From Tremella fuciformis (Eukaryota > Basidiomycota > Tremellomycetes > Tremellales > Tremellaceae), in contig CP136490.1 of the NCBI GenBank assembly GCA_032768795.1, positions 6,076,001 through 6,140,000 on the forward strand: a DNA stretch of 64,000 nt. The letters are read 5' to 3'. The first letter of the stretch is position 1. Every line of letters starts with the position of its first letter. The notes under the pieces were generated by a model, which was not told the DNA's origin, searched no databases, and saw only the letters and a list, made by a program, of their open reading frames with translations. Below are positions 36,773 to 47,252 of the stretch, one piece after another. A program made the position numbers and the translations under genes.

Positions 36773-38145
36773 TGCTCGAGATTGATGCGCATTCAGGCAT
36801 GAATAATTACGCCTGACTGCGTCCGTCAGGGGCGGCGAGGATCACGCCGCGAGACGAGAGGATAAGAGAGTGGAACGAGTAAGCGGATGTCAGAGCAGGT
36901 GAATTGACAGGGTATGAGGGTTCAAGGTGCTCATTGCTGGAGGAGCTGGGAGCGATGGACGGAGGAGGGAATGATTCCTAAAGCCACGGCACGGCGGCGG
37001 CTCATGTGGTAACGAGAGGAGCTGAGGAACTTACCTCCCTGTGCCTCTCTGGAAACCGGTAGTCTTGCAATGAGTGAGAGGCCTAGCGGTAGTGATGGGC
37101 AGCGATGCGTCGATCAGCAGAACAGAAGATAAGTTAATTTGGAAAGACGAAGGATAGATGAGAAGCAGAAGTGTGCAAGGACATCGTCGCCGCTCCCAGA
37201 GGAGCACGAGATGCCACCACGTTTTCTTCGCATGACTTGGTCTATGCCTTGAGGCAGTGCACGCGCACGGGCCTCAGCGTGAGAATTTCAGCTCCGGCAT
37301 TAGATTTTTAGCGCGATCGAGGTGAGCGCCGCCGTGCGTAACAAAGGAGCGCGAGAAATGGCGGGTGACCCATTCTCGGCCCGTCACAGGCAGCGTGTCG
37401 CCGTGATCACAAGCCGCCAGTGTCGAGGGGGGGTTCTTTCCCACTGCGGTCAGTGGGATTCCGGTGTAGACTGATCAAGGCTGGAGGCAAGCTTCGCCGC
37501 CGCACAAATAGCAGCTCCGTTCTTCTTCGAACGCACCAGAAAGTGGTCAAGTTACCTGGAGATGGACGGCCAGAGATCGAGGCGCTCCGCGGGATGCTCG
37601 AGACAGTGCGACAGCGTAGTCGCATCCGGTTTACCGTACGAGGATAGCGCGCAGAACAAGCACCCTCGGTCTTTTGGCGCCACTGGAGTGATCAGGAATG
37701 TACTCACCTGCTGTCGGTCACCATGCAAGGGGAGCAGCAGCCTCTTGTTTGACAGAAAAGCGCTTGCTTGCCAGCCTCGCCCAGCGACGTCGAGATCGGG
37801 GCACAGTGAGTGGACGGACATATGACTTTGATGATCAGCCAGGAGGTCGGCTGCTTTGGCCTTCTTGATGCAGTTGTCATGGCGGCATTGCGTTTGACAC
37901 GTTCCGTCCATGCAGTCAGCTTCGCACTGCTGCTTTGGAGTTTCTTCTCTGCCTGCTGTCCAGGTGCTCTAGCTTGTGATCGCATGTACAACGCCAAAGG
38001 CCATGGGCCATCGGCAGGTGATCCGGTGGCTGGCGGCCTTCCCCGCACCACCATTACTAGGTGTATGACTGTAAACGCGTTGATCTGTCATCTTCCCTCT
38101 AACTCCTCACTCGCTACTTGCTACTTGCTACCGCATCGCCCAAAG
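36773..38145. other. intergenic region between divergent AGO and Pin1-like genes
   Basis: About 1.37 kb holding the promoters of both genes. Several open frames exist on both strands (for example 37704-38054 and 37552-37911, minus), but none shows conserved motifs or consistent splice sites. No RNA gene recognised. Confidence 0.45.
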
Positions 38146-38928
38146 ATGTCGTCACAAGGCTGGGAAGTGCGCTTCTCAAACTCGCACCAGCTGCCATACT
38201 TCTTCCACGGCCCGACCGGCAAGTCGGTATGGGAGGCTCCGGCGGGGTTGAGCGAGGATCAAATTTACGCTTTGCCGGGGGCGAAGCAGTACCTCCCTGC
38301 GTCCGGAGCAGGCGTGCGTGCTGCGGCTATCCCTGCGCCAAAGGGTGGACGCGCCGGGGAAGTTCGGGCGAGCCACATTCTGGCCAAGCACAGAGGGAGC
38401 AGGCGGCCGTCTAGCTGGCGCCAGGTGGGTCCCGGGGTCTCTTCACGGTCCTTTGTGTAGTAACACCGGGACGGGCTGCTGCTGCTGGTCGCTGCTCAAC
38501 TCTTCTCGTCTCCTGATTTGATGGCGAGCCTGCCATTCGAGACATGATCTGTTGAAAAGGGTAGGCCAGGGCTGACCGCAGGAAAACGTCACGACCACCC
38601 TGCCCGAAGCGCGCAACATCATCGCGGGGCACATCGCCAAGCTCAAGGCTCTCCCGCCAAACGACGTGCCGAGGGTCTTTGCAGAGATCGCCAGCACGGA
38701 GAGCGACTGCTCCTCTGCGCGGAAAGGCGGGGATCTGGGCTGGTTCGGGCGGGGCGCAATGCAGAAGGCTTTCGAGGTGGGTCGCCTTCTTGTGTCTGTC
38801 GGATGCGCGATGGCAGGGAGAGCCGGTGTGCTGATGAGCAGGACGCCACGTATGGCCTGCAGGTGGGCCAGTTGAGCGATATCATCGAGTCCGACTCGGG
38901 TGTGCACGTCATCTTACGCACTGGGTAG
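38146..38928 (+). CDS. ESS1: Pin1/Ess1-type peptidyl-prolyl isomerase
   Basis: Phospho-Ser/Thr-Pro-specific parvulin that acts on the RNA polymerase II C-terminal domain and other phosphoproteins. Exons 38146-38424, 38582-38776 and 38842-38928, all GT-AG. N-terminal WW domain (WEVRFSNSHQLPYFFHGPTG, KSVWEAP). The parvulin domain begins VRASHILAKHRGSRRPSSWR and continues STESDCSSARKGGDLGWFGR and GAMQKAFEDATYGL. It ends LSDIIESDSGVHVILRTG. The phosphate-binding basic cluster (KHRGSRR) and the catalytic Cys in ESDCSSARKGGDLG are present. It lies between AGO and the MFS gene. Confidence 0.95.
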
Positions 38929-39691
38929 GCTGGGGCGAGGAGTGATACATGGGTGCACAAGACGCGCAGGATTCTGCCGTACAGCAGACGATGAGGGTGC
39001 CGACGACATTTATGAGACCAGAACGGGTACGACTGCCGGTGCAGACATGCATAGTCTATGTACAACAACATGTGTTCCGCTGACGATCTTTGGGCGAGCA
39101 TTTCATATGTGATACTGGTCGTCGTTGTCAGGTACAGGTCAAGCCTTGTCGTCAGACATGAACATTGTTTACTTCAGCTAGTGACTGACACGGTACAAGG
39201 ACCGTAAATCATAATCTCGCCTTGTCCGTCGATGCAGGCGCTGGCCCCGGTCCTCTGCCCCAGCCAGGCCATGCCGGATGATACCTGGCGACATCTGAAT
39301 ATGCCAAGTCCGTAGACTCCTTGCCATGCATCAGCGCCGCAGGCGATAGGCCAGTCGTCGTTCGTGTGGGCTCAGCAGTTGAGGTTTGGACGGAGACGTG
39401 CTCTCGGCGTTGTTGGAGGAACGGCGTGTGGAGGGAAGCAGGGTGGACCGAGGCGGCCTGGAATGGAGGATGGGAGTGGGACGCGACGACCTGTTGGGCT
39501 TGGAGCGTTGGCCGTTTGTCCCTCGTGAGCATCGTCTTCGTTAGTCGTTGACGGCTTCGCGTCGATGTACGTGCGAGTGGGAGAAGGTACCCCGAGACAT
39601 GGTGCGAGTTGTGACATCACTCAGCGCGGTGAGTGGCAGGTGGCAAATTGCCGGCTTTTGGGAACAACGCTTTGTGCGTTCGGAAGTCGCA
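38929..39691. other. intergenic region, no gene seen
   Basis: Convergent space between the Pin1-like and MFS genes. No supported coding sequence or RNA gene. Confidence 0.45.
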
Positions 39692-41773
39692 TTATGAGTA
39701 GAGTCTATGGTCTATGTAGTCTATGAGGTGGGAGCGACAGTCGACTTCAAGCAGTGCCGCACGTAGCGCCTTCAGGAATGCGCCCTGTCCACTACGTGCC
39801 AAGCGAATAGATGATGTACACCTGGGATCAGCCTGACCCCGCCACTTGAAGAGCCAGCCCACCGTCCAGCCCGTCACGATGAGCGCGCATAGCAGCCCGC
39901 CACACCCATAGAAGGTCGACTTGCTAACTTGCCAGCCCCTCAGGTCGTCGCCCCGCTGCTTGACCTCCCGCCTGAACGCCACACGGCGCTTCTCGGGCAT
40001 GCGCAGCGAGTGGCCCAGCAGGCGGCCGTCGAGGAAATCGTAGATCGGGCCCCAGACCACCTCGAGCGCCTTGAACGCGATGATCATATATATCACGCGG
40101 TCGTAGCTCCCGCCGGGGGTGCGGTCCTGTATAGCGCCGGCGGCGACTTCGAGGATGATCGTATTGCAGTTGGCGAAGGCCTTCCATATGCCAAAGGCGG
40201 TGCCGAGGAGCTCGTCGTTGCCGACCAGCACGGGGATGGACGCGATGAACGTGATGGCGTTGGTGGAGAGCGCAAAGGAGGACAGGATGATGGGCCCGAG
40301 GGGGTTGACGGTCGTCAGGCCGATCAGGGCGAAGACGATCACGTACAGGATGGCGGTCCATGATACTGCCTGTCAGCTGAGCACCCCAAATGGCCGACGG
40401 AGGGGGCGCACCGAAGATCATGCGCCAGCCGAAGCGGTCGAAAAAGTACCCCACGACGGGCGTCATGACGATGGGTATGATGCCCTGCAGAGACGAGTTG
40501 TAGCCTGCTGCCAGCGTCGACGTGCCGCGCGTCTGCGTCTGGATGTCGGCGAGGTTGGACGTGTACACGCTGACGCTGGCGTTCTGGAACACCTGGGTCG
40601 CGCACATGATCCAGAAGAACATAGGCCTGGAGTCAGCCCTGCCTCCCCCTTGATCTCCCGGCTGCGGCTCACAAATTGAGCAGCGGCTTGAGACCAAGCT
40701 TCCTCTTGTCCCAACCCTCCTGGTTCCGGGCGTTCTTGCCGAGGGGCGGCTGATACTCTTTCGGGACGGTGCGCTCGTACGCCCAGTACGCGACGCAGAG
40801 GACGAGGTTGACAACAGTGAGAATCGCGGGGATCCTGCCCATCAGCCTCACCCGAGACAGCTGCGATACGAGGGACTTGCCAGAGCGCCCAGCCCCACCA
40901 GCCGTTGATCTCGCTCATCGGCACGGCCGTCGCCTTGCAGATGATCGACGTGATCCTGCTCCAGGCAATATCGAGCGCAAACACAAAGCCCAACATGGAC
41001 CCCTGAAACCAGTGCGCGTACAGCTTGCTCTGGCACGACTCGATGACCGTCGAGCCGAAACCCATGATGATCTGCCCGCCGATGAGGAGGCGGTAGTTGC
41101 CCGTATTGGCGGACTGCCTTCAGCTCCACACTTCCTCTAGCGGAGTGGACACACGACGCCGCTGACGATGGCGCCGACCATGATGAAGATGCTGCAGATG
41201 ATGGCGGCGCTGCTCCATCAGCCTCTGCCATGCTATGACAAGTAGGTGAGACGCACTACGTAGCGCCCCAGCGGTCCATCCACAGGCCGCCGATGAGCGG
41301 GAGGATGGTGTTGACCAGACTTGACGCCGAGGAGATGGCCCCATACTGTGCATCTGTCCTTCAGCTACTGTATCGGTGGTCTTGGCGAGGCGCCCACTGT
41401 TCACGCCGAGTTCTTTCTTGATGGTGCTCTTGAGCGGGCTGAGGACGTTCTGCGCAAACGACGAGCTAGTCGCGAAGAAGACCACCATGGCGAACGCCGC
41501 AAAGCTGGCCGTCAGCACTGCTCCTCCACAAAGCTGCGACACCTACCGGTACCGAGCCGGGATGAGCGTCTTGTCAAATGACACCGTGTCGTCCGCGGGG
41601 TTCTCATCGTGTGACACATCCTTCTCCTCGCCGGACGCCTCAAGCGACCCGAGCTTAGGCAGCGTAGAGAGCGTGGTGGTGTCCTGCCCTGCCTCGCCGC
41701 TGTGTTTGGGCAGCCGCTCAGCCGAGCCGGCGGGGCTATTCGCTGCCGTCTTGTCGTCGATCGACCCACTCAT
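39692..41773 (-). CDS. major facilitator superfamily transporter, MFSD1-like
   Basis: Multi-exon, polytopic membrane protein. The cytosolic N-terminus (MSGSIDDKTAANSPAG) is acidic. After a GT-AG intron comes the first transmembrane region with FAAFAMVVFFATSSSFAQNV, then LSPLKSTIKKELGVNNAQYG, TILPLIGGLWMDRWGA (MFS signature after TM2) and IMGFGSTVIESCQSKLYAHW. Later segments are IPAILTVVNLVLCVAYWAYE, a long charged central loop, IIPIVMTPVVGYFFDRFGWR, ILYVIVFALIGLTTVNPLGP and YGCGGLLCALIVTGWTVGWL. The layout resembles the MFSD1 branch of solute transporters; the substrate is not readable. The extreme C-terminus is uncertain and may end near 39815 instead. Confidence 0.85.
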
Positions 41774-42011
41774 CTCACGGTCAGGTGGGAATCAGACATC
41801 GTCCGACATGCTAGATATACGTGCATGCCCCTCGTAGCGTCGGCCGCAGGCGAAAAAATGTTTGACATCGTCTTGTGCGATCGACCTGCCAAGACCCCTC
41901 GGACGTATTTTCTGCGGAGACGAGACATGTGATATCGTTCCGGCGCCGCTGCGCATTGATTATCAGATACCGGCAAGGCCAAGCCAGGCCCTAGCCTTCA
42001 TGCCCCACGAG

Positions 42012-43428
42012 TCATGGGGCAGCGTTGCTGCTGCTTGACAGCCGTCGCTTGCGCTGTCCAGCAACGTGGTTTGACATAAGGTCAAGTATGTGGCCTTGCC
42101 GGATTGTGCGGGAAATTGTCCTGGCGAGCTCTTGGCTGCCTGCGGTGGGCAGAAGGTTGGTGAATGTGGGCAGTGGCTCGGCGTGAACATATATCCGCTG
42201 GCGAATGTCAACATGCCTGCCAGGCTCTGAGTAGGCGTCCTCAGAGGCTGTGAGGATACGTGAAAGCAGAATAGCACAGTAGGACTTCTCTGACAGATGC
42301 ATACAGAGTCAGTCGGACGTCTGCTCCTCGCGGCATCGATTGATCCACCTCGTGTCGACACCGATCAAAGGTGCTCCCAGCCTTGATGAATTGAGCATGC
42401 AGCAGGTCACACTCGGCCACACTGCTAGTCAGTTAGTCAACATGATCAGATCATTGCATGACCGTCGGCCTCTCCTGGGAGAAGGCGAAATATACCATAT
42501 CTCACCGATGCCTCGCTTAACCAGCCTGACTGGAAGGAGCAGCGAAGCTGTGTCTTCCTTGACTGCGCACGGCTGCGCAGCTTCATGTACCAGCTCTCGG
42601 CCACGCGACCAATCTGCACCTTCACGTGAACATCTCCCAGAGCTCGATGCAAGAAATCAGGCCGGTGATGAACACTGCGGGGCCGGCTTCGGCGACGAAG
42701 TGGTGATCTGCTAACTGAGTGCCGGAGGCGCCGCATGGACCACCCCTTGTCCCCCTGGTCGAGCGAGCGTTTGACAGCCCTGGTAATCTGCCGACGACAG
42801 CTGGAAGGAGAGGTGGAACAAACTCTGCTTCGACTCTCTAACTGGCTTTGTCCATTCGACCTCTCAATGTGTGGTGTAGAACTATGCGCAGGAAGAAGGC
42901 ATTTGACAGACACACACGGTGACGGATATCCCCAATTCAAGCATGTGCTCCATCTGATTGGATGTGTCTATACCGTCTGCTGCGCGGCCGAAAGTCTACC
43001 GTAGTCCCATCATCCCAAAATTCGTGACGTAGGCCTACGAACACCGGCACCGCCGAGATCTTGGCGGCGACGTAGAAGTGGGGCATGCCGTGCTAATCAT
43101 ATGTGTAGCTTGCCTCGGGCAGCACTGTGAAGATTTTGCGCGCTCGCCATTGGTCCAACAGCCACTGTTCCGCCGCGCCACACAGGCCACATCCTCGCAT
43201 GCATTTGACCCCGCTCGGCGCCCGTTTCATGGTCATCGTCGTCGTCTGCCTCATGTCGATCTTTCGACCGAAAAAAGCCTCGACACGCTCAGAACCACTG
43301 ACGGCCGAGATGTTGGCGTCAATGGCGACGATGCTTCCTTTCTCGCGTCCGACGAAATACGGATCAAGCAAAGTTGACACGAACAGCCGAGGAACGGGAC
43401 TAGACCGCTGCTTCCTGTCCTGCCTCAT
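42012..43428 (-). CDS. doubtful multi-exon gene of unknown function
   Basis: Minus-strand fragments with protein-like composition and plausible splice sites. They are an open segment starting MRQDRKQRSSPVPRLFVSTL at 43428, MPHFYVAAKISAVPVFVG (about 43087-43034) before a gtaggc donor, and VAEAGPAVFITGLISCIELW (about 42690) before a gtgaag donor. The last is ILLSRILTASEDAYSEPGRH, continuing to a stop at 42012 and ending SSSSNAAP. I could not join them into one frame with confidence and recognise no family. Hydrophobic stretches hint at a membrane protein. It could instead be a decayed gene. Confidence 0.3.
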
Positions 43429-44411
43429 GTCTCCTGTCTCTTGAGGTGCATGCAGGCTCTACCCGCCCTGAGGCGTATCGGTGTCGTGCTCGCTGTCTTT
43501 TGGGCGTGGATGGGCCTGGACGTCGAGTGGGATTTGAGGTGGGTGGTTACGATGGACAGACACGACATTTCGTGAGTCCTGAGGGGTGCGGCGTCAAACC
43601 CAGGCACCGGTCGAAGTGCAAGCACGGGGGATGGGGGCGAGCCAGGGGAGGCTGTTAATCAGATAAACGAAGTGAGTTGCTGCATGACAAGAGAAATGAG
43701 AGAGAGAGAGACGAAGATCTCGGACTAGTGCACAAGCTCAGGTGCAGATCCCATTCCATTTTTTCCCCTTTTCTCCGCATCACAATTTTAGATCCCGTTC
43801 ATGCTGCTTCTTCTTCTTGGCCACTGCGATGCGCCTGCGGACCATGGCGCAGGCCGCAGCTGGGCCTGGCTGTTCGGAGGAGAGATGGCCCAGATGGCGC
43901 CGACACAGCGACATCGCAAGAGGCCAGGCGAAAGAATTGCGGCATTTCTTTGTCTGCATCGACGAGACGGAGCCCCTGCCAAGACTAGCGTCCCGTTAGT
44001 GTCGCGTCGCACGGGTCCGACAAACCCGAAGACACTCCAGACAGTTACCAGGGACATTCTACTCGTCGACAATGCCATTGCTCTCATTCTTGTCATGCTC
44101 CGAGTCGAGGCACACGGGATTGGAATGGATCATGGGACATGGGACGGTAATCTGATTACCTCCCCTTCCCCCTCTGCCCTCCTGTCCGAGTGCCAGCCCC
44201 ACGCCCCCACGCCCCTCTCCTCTCGCCTGTCTGGCCAGTAAGGGACGATCCGTTTTCGTGTGTCGGCGCATGGCCAATCCGAGTCAAGCCGAGAGGCAGA
44301 GAGGAAGAAGAAGATGCATAAAAAGACAGAGGGGGAATTGGTCTGCGTAGCCATCGCCCACCTCGTTCTTCTCCCGATCTCCTCTCCCATCTCCCATCGC
44401 CTTTACTAACG
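43429..44411. other. upstream region of the ferric reductase gene
   Basis: No supported coding sequence. It contains a short GA microsatellite (43698-43711) and pyrimidine-rich leader sequence before the ATG at 44412. I see no obvious GATA-cluster iron-regulatory element, but this was read only by eye. Confidence 0.4.
43698..43711 (+). repeat. (GA)7 microsatellite
   Basis: Seven GA dinucleotides in a row in non-coding sequence. Confidence 0.8.
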
Positions 44412-47012
44412 ATGGCCATGTCCAAGCGCACTTCTGCCAAGGTCGCGCTGGCGGCTGCCGCCCTTTTGGGCAGCACCGCCGTCGTGCGTGCTGAAAGCGC
44501 CATCACCACCAAGATCAGCCTTGCGGCGTGCTTGAACGGCTGCTGGGATGCTATTGGCGAGATCAGCTTCAACGACACCGACCCCACTGCCGACTACTAT
44601 AACGCGCTCTTCACGTCGAAACTCTGGGTGTCCAGTCTGATTGCGTGCGGCGACAAGTACTGCACCTCGCCTCAGCTCGACGCAGGCTGGAAGGTCATCA
44701 GCGGATACGGCGAAGAGTACGCAGAGCCCCCAGTATCGCTCCCGACCTACGATGTTGCGCGCTCTTACATTACTCCTGGCGGCGCGGTTGAAACGGACAT
44801 TCTGGACAACATTGGGATGATGTACAACAACACCATCCTGGCCGACCAGGCATCCTTCCAAGCCGGTCTCGACACCGAGGTGAGGCCGATGAATCACCCA
44901 GGGTGCTGCTTTACTGACGGCAGAACACCTGGGACAGGGAGATGATCTACCACCACGCGTACGGCTGGGCCCTCTACGTCCTCACGGCCGCCGCTGTCCT
45001 CGTTGGACTGCTCAGCCGCGCCTTTACCTCTTTCACCAACCGATACCCCGCCGACATCGAAGAGCTCAACGGGGAGCAGTCGCTGCTGCAAAAATCGTAC
45101 ACCTACTACCGTCGATGGCTCGGTGTTCCCGCTGTCTTCGGCTACACTCGTGCCCAGTCATGGTACGGCATGTCGCTCCCAACTCGTCTGCAGGGCTTCT
45201 GGGTGCGGCGTCCCTACTCGAAGTCAGCGCGAGCTCACACCTCAGGTCTTTGCCTACTGCCTGATCAACTTGGTCTTTACCCTAGCCACTTATCACCTGT
45301 TTGACAACAACCTCTAGTAAGTTCTCGACAGAATCTATTTTTCCCCAAACAGTGGCTGACGAGACCAGCTGGTATCAGAACAAGCCTGAACAACTCTGGC
45401 GATACGTCGCCGATCGTACGGGTATCATGTGCTTTTACAACATGCCACTCCTCTGGATCCTAGCGGGCCGGAACGATTTCCTCTTGTGGCTGACGGGATG
45501 GTCTTTCTGTGAGCGACCGTCCGTATCAATGCTCCCAAGAATCTGACGTTAGCCTCTCTCAACATCTTCCATCGATGGGCTGCACGTGTCGCCACACTTC
45601 AGGCGATCATTCACTCAGCGTAAGCGTATAGCGGTTCATAAGTATCCCGCTGACCTTTAGCGCCTGGACTTGGCTGGAAAAGGGATCCCTTGCTCTCATG
45701 TTCAAGGACAACTACTGGGCCACTGGTGTCTTCGTAAGTGATCCCAAACCTGCCCACAAACGGCCTGACCGCTGCAGGCAACCGTCTTCATGTCCATCAT
45801 GCTGCCCCTGTCCATCAGGCCGTTCCGGACCAAGTTGTACGAGATCTTCTTGCTGCTCCACATCGGTATGGCCATGGCGGTCCTCATCTTGTGCTTCTAT
45901 CACGTCAAGATCTGGGACGGCGAGTACGACGGGTGGCTCTGGACTTGCGTGGCTGTCTGGGTCAGTACACCTCAATACGTCTCAGCGACGCGCGCGCTGA
46001 CGGACAGCTCTTCGACCGAGTAGCGCGTGTTGCGCGCATGCTCGTCTTGTCATTCAAAACCTTCCGCTCCGCCGGCGCCGGCGGTCTCAACACCATCGGC
46101 ACCATGACCGGCAGCAGGGAGCACGGGCTGATCCGCCTCGAGGTGACAACCTCGATCAACTTCAACCCTTCCCCGGGCACATACTACTACCTGTACACCC
46201 CGCGCATGCTCAACTTCTGGGAGAACCACCCGTTCACACTCGCGTCGTGGAAGAAAGATGGGGACAAGACACAGCTTCACTTCCTTGTCGCTCCTCAGCG
46301 TGGAGCCACACGTGTTCTCTTCCGCAAGCTCGACCGCGCCGAGAACGGCGTTGCCAACCTCCGTGTGCTCGTCGAAGGCCCGTACGGCTCCTCGCACAAT
46401 CTGCGCGCTTTCGACACGGTCGTCTTTGTCGCCGGCGGTAGCGGTATCACGGCCATCCTCCCGTACCTGTATGAACTGCGCACCACTCAGAAGACATCGT
46501 ATGTCCGACGCGTGGTCGTCGTGTGGGCCGTCAAGGACACCTCGTACGCCGCCGACGTCATGAAGAACGAGCTTGCCGAAGTGTCGGCCATCACTGAGCT
46601 CCACATCCACGCGACAAGCGAGAGCGAGGCCGCCGTCAATGCTCTGCCCGTCCTTACTACGTCTTCTGCCGCCTCGTCATCTTCCATCGAGCACGAGCAC
46701 GAGCACGAACACCATGACCAGGAGAAGGATGTGCAGGCAGGTAGCAGCGCCCGCGCTAGCAGCGATGAGGGAGAGGGAAAGGCGGTCGTGCATGCCAAGA
46801 AGGGCTCGGGTATCACCATGGGCCGCCCGGATCTTCACGCTACCATCGCCGAGGGCGTCGCTTCGTCCAAGGGTCGAGTGGCGGTTATGGCCTGTGGACC
46901 CGAGGCGATGATGGACGACCTCAGGCGCCTGGTCGCTGGCATGTACGGGACCGGCAAGGGACAGGTGTCTGGATCGAGATTGGAGTACTTTGAGGAGCAG
47001 TTCGCGTGGTAG
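44412..47012 (+). CDS. ferric-chelate reductase (FRE/NOX flavocytochrome family)
   Basis: Plasma-membrane electron-transfer enzyme that reduces extracellular ferric or cupric ions with cytosolic NADPH. Signal peptide (KVALAAAALLGSTAVVRA), Cys-containing extracellular N-terminus, then the transmembrane cytochrome part in several exons. That part includes AYGWALYVLTAAAVLVGLLS, VADRTGIMCFYNMPLLWILA, LNIFHRWAARVATLQAIIHS and IFLLLHIGMAMAVLILCFYH. The paired His residues in FHRW/IIHS and LLLHIG/CFYHVK fit bis-haem ligands. The FAD-binding domain has WENHPFTLAS; the NAD-binding part has VLVEGPYGSSHNLRAFD, VFVAGGSGITAILPYLYEL and VMACGPEAMMDDLRRLV. An unusual Glu/His-rich tract (about 46690-46730) lies in a cytosolic loop. 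The 3' end is only 240 bp from the Dicer start. Confidence 0.93.
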
Positions 47013-47252
47013 CCGCAGAGAGAAGAGTTTCTAATGAATCCCAGTGGATTAGGATATGCATTACGAGTGCCTTATCAGCGTGTTTCGGATCCGAACGCCC
47101 TGGGGCTCCATCCTCCGTCGCCCTTTCTGACCAAAGTTGTGTCCACCTCTTCAATGTCTTTCGCTTCTGTCCATCAGTTGGCGTATCGTATCGTGAATCC
47201 TCGGATTTCTTGCAGCTTGGTGATATCCTTGGCATCTTCAAAACTCCACATC

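Noticed and set aside
43698..43711. GA repeat as a regulatory GAGA element
   Set aside because: Short simple repeat; nothing in the sequence shows a regulatory role.
47034..47252. Upstream in-frame extension of the Dicer coding sequence
   Set aside because: Begins 22 bp after the ferric reductase stop, which would leave no room for a promoter or UTR. The ATG at 47253 starts a typical basic Ser/Pro-rich N-terminus.
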